A stretch of DNA of 64,000 nucleotides. Source: JABDII01 sp963815325 (GTDB lineage Bacteria > Gemmatimonadota > Gemmatimonadetes > Gemmatimonadales > GWC2-71-9). The stretch is from contig CAWFGG010000001.1 in the NCBI GenBank assembly GCA_963815325.1, positions 248,001 through 312,000 of the forward strand, given 5' to 3'. The notes beneath the pieces are model-generated. The model worked only from the letters and a program-made list of their open reading frames with translations, made no database searches and was not told the origin of the DNA. Shown in pieces: positions 60,430-64,000 of the stretch (within the stretch, counting starts at the first letter, position 1; the number at the start of each line of letters is the position of its first letter). Made by a program: the position numbers and the translations under genes.

Positions 60430-61475
60430 CCGGGAGGACCGGCCGGGGGCACGGGAAGTGCGGGTGCCCCACCCTGCTTTGCAAACTGATACGACATTCC
60501 CCTGAGCCGGGCGATCCGTTGCCGGATGGGCGGGTGCGAAGCGAAGACGTCCCCAACGAATCCCTCGCGTGCAGCGATGCGACGTTCCGCCGGATCCACG
60601 ATGCACAGATGCGCCGCCCCCCGCCGGATCGAGGCCGTCGCTCCGGACGCGGCATCGAGCTTCTCCAGGGCCGACGCGAGGGCTTCGGGATTACGAGTGA
60701 ACTGGGCGCCCGTTGCATCGGCCAGGAACTCGCGCTTGCGACTGACGGTCATTGCCATGAGGCGGGAGACGATCGGTGCAACGATGAGCGTCAGCACCCA
60801 CGCGATCAGCACGGCGACGGCGAGCGGATTGCCGTCGCGGCGGCCGCCGCCCTTCCCCAATACCCGGGGCATTCGGCCAGACCCTTGAAACACGCGGCCG
60901 AGGCCGTCCGACAGGAGTGCGATCGCGCCGACCATCGCCGCCAGCACGGTCATGAGGCGGACGTCGAGGTTCCGGATGTGCGCCATCTCGTGGGCCACGA
61001 CGCTCTGCAGCTCGTCTCGCTTCAACACATCGAGGAGCCCTTGGGTCACGGCGATGTGCGCGTGGCTCACATCGATGCCCGTCGCAAAGGCATTGGGATC
61101 GGGGTCCGGCACGATCCACACCGTGGGCTTCGGCACGCCGGACGCGATGCTCATCTCCTCGACCACGTTCGCCAGTTGTCGTTGCTCGAAGGTCACCGGC
61201 GTCACCAATTCCCACGCCCCGCTCGACCAGAGCACGCGCTTGGGCCCCTGACGCCACGAGAACCATGCGAGGCTACCGGCCGCGAGCGTTGCCACGATCC
61301 CAATGATCGGCACCGTGTGTCGGTAGGCGCCGGGAGCGGCCTGCTCGGTCAGGAGATAGAGGCCGAGGTCGCCGCCAAACCCGATCCACGCAAACAACAC
61401 AACGAAGCCGGCAACGAGAAGCGTCGTGGACCGGCGGTTTGCTGCCTGTTGGCTGAAGAGATCCTGCGCCGTCAC
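60426..61475 (-). CDS. htpX: M48-family membrane zinc metallopeptidase (HtpX-like)
   Basis: A 349-residue integral-membrane peptidase of the inner membrane. The zinc motif is VVAHEMAHIRNLD with His162, Glu163 and His166; the third ligand is probably in REFLADATGAQ. Several transmembrane helices precede and follow (LLVAGFVVLFAWIGFG and VPIIGIVATLAAGSLAW before, VAVLIAWVLTLIVAPIVS after). It degrades misfolded membrane proteins. It overlaps the stop of lemA (4 bp) and converges with the receiver gene by 4 bp. Confidence 0.9.
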   Translation of the reverse strand: MTAQDLFSQQAANRRSTTLLVAGFVVLFAWIGFGGDLGLYLLTEQAAPGAYRHTVPIIGIVATLAAGSLAWFSWRQGPKRVLWSSGAWELVTPVTFEQRQLANVVEEMSIASGVPKPTVWIVPDPDPNAFATGIDVSHAHIAVTQGLLDVLKRDELQSVVAHEMAHIRNLDVRLMTVLAAMVGAIALLSDGLGRVFQGSGRMPRVLGKGGGRRDGNPLAVAVLIAWVLTLIVAPIVSRLMAMTVSRKREFLADATGAQFTRNPEALASALEKLDAASGATASIRRGAAHLCIVDPAERRIAAREGFVGDVFASHPPIRQRIARLRGMSYQFAKQGGAPALPVPPAGPPG

Positions 61476-62044
61476 GCAGAGGGCTTTTTCATCGACAGGT
61501 CGACGGCAGGAACAGCCCGCTCGCCTGCATCTTCGATCTCCCAGAGGTCTGCGGGAACGGCCTTCGCCAAACCTGCCACCAGATTGGCCGGGAACTGCAT
61601 TTGCTTCGTGTTGTATTGTGTGGCAACGTCGTTATACAGCTGACGCGCAAAGCCAATCTTGTTTTCCGTTGTCGTCAGCTCTTCCTGCAGTTGGGTGATG
61701 TTGGCTGTGGCCTTGAGATTGGGATACGCTTCCACCAACGCGAAGAGCTTGCCCAGCGCCTGTGTGAGCATCCCCTCGGCTTGAGCAACCTCCTTTACGC
61801 CAGACGCGTTGACGGCGCGCGAGCGCGCGGCAATGACCGCCTCCATGGTCTCCCGCTCGAACTCCATGGCCCCCTTCACCGCGTTGACCAGATTTGGAAT
61901 CAGGTCGTGCCGCCGTTTGAGCTGGACGTCGATCTGCTTCCATCCGTTGAGAACCTGGTTCTTGAGCGCGATCAGGCCGTTATAGGTCGCAATGAGCCAC
62001 AGAATGACGGCTGCGATCAGCACCAAGAAGATGACGGTCGGCAT
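61472..62044 (-). CDS. lemA: LemA family protein
   Basis: A 190-residue LemA protein: N-terminal transmembrane segment (IFLVLIAAVILWLIATYNGLI), then the helical bundle starting LKNQVLNGWKQIDVQLKRRHDLIPNLVNAVKG with FARQLYNDVATQYNTKQMQFPANLVAGL near the end, all typical. LemA and HtpX are commonly adjacent and probably act in the same membrane quality-control system; the overlap here supports co-translation. Confidence 0.94.
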   Translation of the reverse strand: MPTVIFLVLIAAVILWLIATYNGLIALKNQVLNGWKQIDVQLKRRHDLIPNLVNAVKGAMEFERETMEAVIAARSRAVNASGVKEVAQAEGMLTQALGKLFALVEAYPNLKATANITQLQEELTTTENKIGFARQLYNDVATQYNTKQMQFPANLVAGLAKAVPADLWEIEDAGERAVPAVDLSMKKPSA

Positions 62045-62086
62045 GGCTATCTCACTTTGTTGAGGTAAGCGCGTTCGGCTACCGGT

Positions 62087-62713
62087 TCATTCCTTCCCGG
62101 CGTCCGAGAGAAGCCGGCGGAGGGTAGCCGCTAATTCGTCGTCGCTCCATCGCCCCCGAAGGAAGGGGTGTCCCGCATCGATCAGCAATTCACAGCCCGG
62201 CGCGATCGAGATGCGCCGCACCAGTGACGCGGCAGGTTGCGCGGACGGGTTCACGGACCCGGAACTCCGCGGCGGGTCGGGAGTGGCCGGCACCCTGCGA
62301 CGAGTCCAGCCAAGGGCTTCGGGATCCGGAAGCCCGGGGCCGAGGGCGGCGGCAACCCGCCGCTCAACCACGTCGCCGGCGAGCCCGGCCAACTCCTGCC
62401 GAATGGTGTCCAACGCGGCACCCTCCATCTGGCGCAACTTAATGGCCAACACCTGCAGCAGGTGCCGGTACACGTAGATAGCAGATGTGCCGCGCCCCTC
62501 GGGCGGAGAGACCAGCCCGCGCGAAATATAGAATCGAATGGTCCGGTCGCTCGGTACGGCGCGCGCAACCGCACTCACCGGATAGACGTCGGAGGCACGG
62601 AGAATGGCGCCGGCCAAGGCCGACAATTCCCGCAGGTTCCAGGGCGCCAACCCCCGATATGCCCACAGGGTCTTCAATGGGTCACCGGTCGTAGGAGCAG
62701 GCATCGCGGTCAT
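62087..62713 (-). CDS. MerR-family transcriptional regulator
   Basis: A 208-residue MerR-type regulator whose winged helix is not at the extreme N-terminus: a 50-residue leader precedes YPVSAVARAVPSDRTIRFYISRGLVSPPEGRGTSAIYVYRHLLQVLAIKLRQMEG. A Pro/Ser-rich linker leads to a C-terminal segment that ends ELLIDAGHPFLRGRWSDDELAATLRRLL; no metal-binding Cys is present. ATG 62713 has AGGGG 5 nt upstream. It is 42 bp upstream of lemA and may regulate the lemA-htpX pair. Confidence 0.82.
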   Translation of the reverse strand: MTAMPAPTTGDPLKTLWAYRGLAPWNLRELSALAGAILRASDVYPVSAVARAVPSDRTIRFYISRGLVSPPEGRGTSAIYVYRHLLQVLAIKLRQMEGAALDTIRQELAGLAGDVVERRVAAALGPGLPDPEALGWTRRRVPATPDPPRSSGSVNPSAQPAASLVRRISIAPGCELLIDAGHPFLRGRWSDDELAATLRRLLSDAGKE

Positions 62714-62931
62714 TGACGCCCCTAGCGAGGGGGCGGGAGACGCGCGGGTTTCCGGCCTGGCTGCGGCATGCGGGGGGCTCCACCGTGACGAATACGTGGG
62801 TCGATGCTGACGGCTCCGGAGAGTATGCTCCGGTGCGGCGCGTCGGGCAAGATGTCGTCGCACGCGATTTCCTGACCGGTGGCGGGTCATTGCGATGATG
62901 CTCTGCGGCCGTGCCAAGAGCACCTTTCGTC

Positions 62932-63363
62932 ATGCAACACGGCATGACCCTTCCCGAGCTGACCCTCAGCATCGCGCTGCTTGGTCTCCTCACAGCCATC
63001 GCGATTCCGAAATACCAAGAAACCCTCGATCGCGTGGCCGTCGATCGGTCGGCGTACGCATTGGTTGCCGCCCACCACCGCGCCCGGATTGCGGCCATTC
63101 TCGAGAGCCAACCGTCACTGCTTCAGTTCACGCCCGATTCTCTCGTTATCCGCATCCGCCGCGGGTCCGGGAACTCACTCTACTGGAACGGTCCGGGCCC
63201 CGCTGCTCGGAGGGTCCAGCTGACCGGGCCAGGCAAGGCAGTGGTGTTCAGCCCAACAGGCCTCACCATGGGGTTTGCCAATGGCACCTGGGTGCTGCGG
63301 AGAGGGCAGGCCTATCGGCGGGTGGTCACGTCCAGGCTCGGCCGTGCCCGGATTCTGCGCTAG
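62932..63363 (+). CDS. Type IV pilin-like protein
   Basis: A 143-residue pseudopilin with a class III leader MQHG|MTLPELTLSIALLGLLTAIAIPKYQ; Glu5 of the mature chain is present. The globular part is short and beta-rich. A GTG at 62911 would give an 11-residue leader; ATG 62932 is used. Unlike the pilin operon at 18.8-21.7 kb, this gene stands alone. It resembles GspH/FimT-type minor pilins, but no specific partner is visible. Confidence 0.72.
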   Translation: MQHGMTLPELTLSIALLGLLTAIAIPKYQETLDRVAVDRSAYALVAAHHRARIAAILESQPSLLQFTPDSLVIRIRRGSGNSLYWNGPGPAARRVQLTGPGKAVVFSPTGLTMGFANGTWVLRRGQAYRRVVTSRLGRARILR

Positions 63364-63380
63364 ACGGACACGACCCGGAC

Positions 63381-63776
63381 TCAGCGCGGAGAGTTCCGCG
63401 CGGGCGGCTCGATCCCATATCGCCGGATCTTGTTGAGCAATGTCGACCGCGAGATCCCGAGCAGGAGCGCCGCCTGTCGACGGTTGCCCCCCGTGTGGTC
63501 CAACATCGCCGCAATGTGCCGTCGCTCGACCGCATCCAGGGGTTCCGCACCCGGCGGAGCTGCGGGAGCCAGAGCCTGCCTGAGGCGGGGCAAGTCGAGG
63601 CCGGGATCGTGAAGGTCGATCGCGAGAATGTCGGGTGCGCCGCCAGGCATCGGACTGGCAGCGTCCCCGAGCCGATCTATCCCCACCGCTCGATACCCTG
63701 CCTGACGCAGAGCCGCCACCAACGACGCGCGACGTGACGCGTCGGGCCCAACGACAACGATCTCGAGCGCGGTCAT
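63381..63776 (-). CDS. Small regulator with receiver-like N-terminus and Fis-type helix-turn-helix
   Basis: A 131-residue protein. The N-terminus (MTALEIVVVGPDASRRASLVAALRQAGYRAVGID) matches the start of a receiver, but the domain is truncated; IDLHDPGLDLPRL stands where the phospho-Asp region would be. The C-terminal 45 residues are a Fis/NtrC-type helix-turn-helix (ERRHIAAMLDHTGGNRRQAALLLGISRSTLLNKIRRYGI). There is no AAA+ domain, so it cannot activate sigma54 by itself. It is either a stand-alone DNA-binding regulator or a remnant of an NtrC-type protein. Confidence 0.75.
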   Translation of the reverse strand: MTALEIVVVGPDASRRASLVAALRQAGYRAVGIDRLGDAASPMPGGAPDILAIDLHDPGLDLPRLRQALAPAAPPGAEPLDAVERRHIAAMLDHTGGNRRQAALLLGISRSTLLNKIRRYGIEPPARNSPR

Positions 63777-63851
63777 CTGCTCAAGCTAGCGGCCGTTCGG
63801 GCTCGGAGCCACCCGGCCGGCGCCCACCAGCAGGTATTAGCTTTCGATCAT

Positions 63852-64000
63852 ATGCAGACCCGCACATCCGAGCGCTCGACCCGCCCGGCCGCCGACCTGA
63901 CCCATGCTCCTCTGGGCGAACGCGTCCAAGAACCGTTTGTCGTCGTCGCGGTCGATCACCGCGGAATCGATGAGCCGTTTACGGTGCTTACTCTCGGCAA
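63852..64000 (+). CDS. Partial protein, possible OB-fold N-terminus
   Basis: A frame from ATG 63852 runs off the window end, giving 49 residues. The segment EPFVVVAVDHRGIDEPFTVLTLG looks like the first beta strands of an OB fold such as those of YhaM-type exonucleases. This is a weak resemblance; the gene is incomplete and the function is open. Confidence 0.4.
   Translation, partial: MQTRTSERSTRPAADLTHAPLGERVQEPFVVVAVDHRGIDEPFTVLTLG

Overview
The window is a gene-dense, GC-rich bacterial chromosome segment with no plasmid, phage or insertion-sequence genes. Several traits suggest the Gemmatimonadota or a close relative: many short lipoproteins, a fused 2-oxoisovalerate dehydrogenase E1, a fused actinobacterial-type 2-oxoglutarate decarboxylase, mqnD of the futalosine menaquinone route, a type IV minor-pilin operon and a BamA-like outer-membrane barrel (so a diderm cell). 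This placement is inferred from gene content; no rRNA is present.

Layout. 1-6 kb: the end of a DUF4015 protein, an aconitase-superfamily enzyme, a lipoprotein, an alpha/beta hydrolase and an unrecognised protein. 6-13.2 kb: a TrmB-type regulator overlapping an Hpt/receiver/degenerate-GGDEF protein, Lon protease, and a membrane Ser/Thr kinase. 13.3-18.7 kb: fused E1, a sulfotransferase, a YtcJ-like amidohydrolase and a small protein. 18.8-21.7 kb: a minus-strand minor-pilin operon (FimT, PilV, PilW and PilX types) ended by a strong hairpin. 22.2-27.1 kb: a DJ-1/PfpI protein, a MazG-like hydrolase, RsgA, proline dehydrogenase and two lipoproteins. 27.3-30.8 kb: a fadA-fadB beta-oxidation pair. 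30.9-36.9 kb: a broken methyltransferase, glpD and the Kgd-type 2-oxoglutarate enzyme. 37-42.1 kb: an HNH protein, then tkt (frameshifted), tal and a dicarboxylate symporter with overlapping ends. 42.1-42.5 kb: a highly structured intergenic stretch that may encode an RNA. 43.2-50.3 kb: a plus-strand surface-glycan type cluster (lipoprotein, ArnT-like and GT2 glycosyltransferases, an AsnB-like amidotransferase, two methyltransferases), bordered by tRNA-Cys and a duplicated tRNA-Cys 3' end. 50.9-56.3 kb: a MarR-GNAT fusion (frameshifted), a YpsA-like protein (frameshifted), an outer-membrane barrel, a HAD phosphatase and glutamine synthetase. 56.5-56.8 kb: G-rich tandem repeats. 56.8-64 kb: mqnD, an HD-GYP response regulator, a receiver plus orphan DHp protein, a merR-lemA-htpX operon, a lone pilin, a small Fis-type regulator and the start of one more gene.

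Four genes (SAM methyltransferase, transketolase, YpsA-like, MarR-GNAT) each carry one apparent single-base indel in otherwise well-conserved protein. Either the sequence has indel errors or these are recent inactivations; each is reported as one gene spanning both frames. Most of the window is housekeeping metabolism. The less ordinary items are the pseudoknot-capable intergenic RNA candidate, the tRNA-Cys remnant, the G-rich repeat, and several signalling proteins with degenerate or missing catalytic domains.
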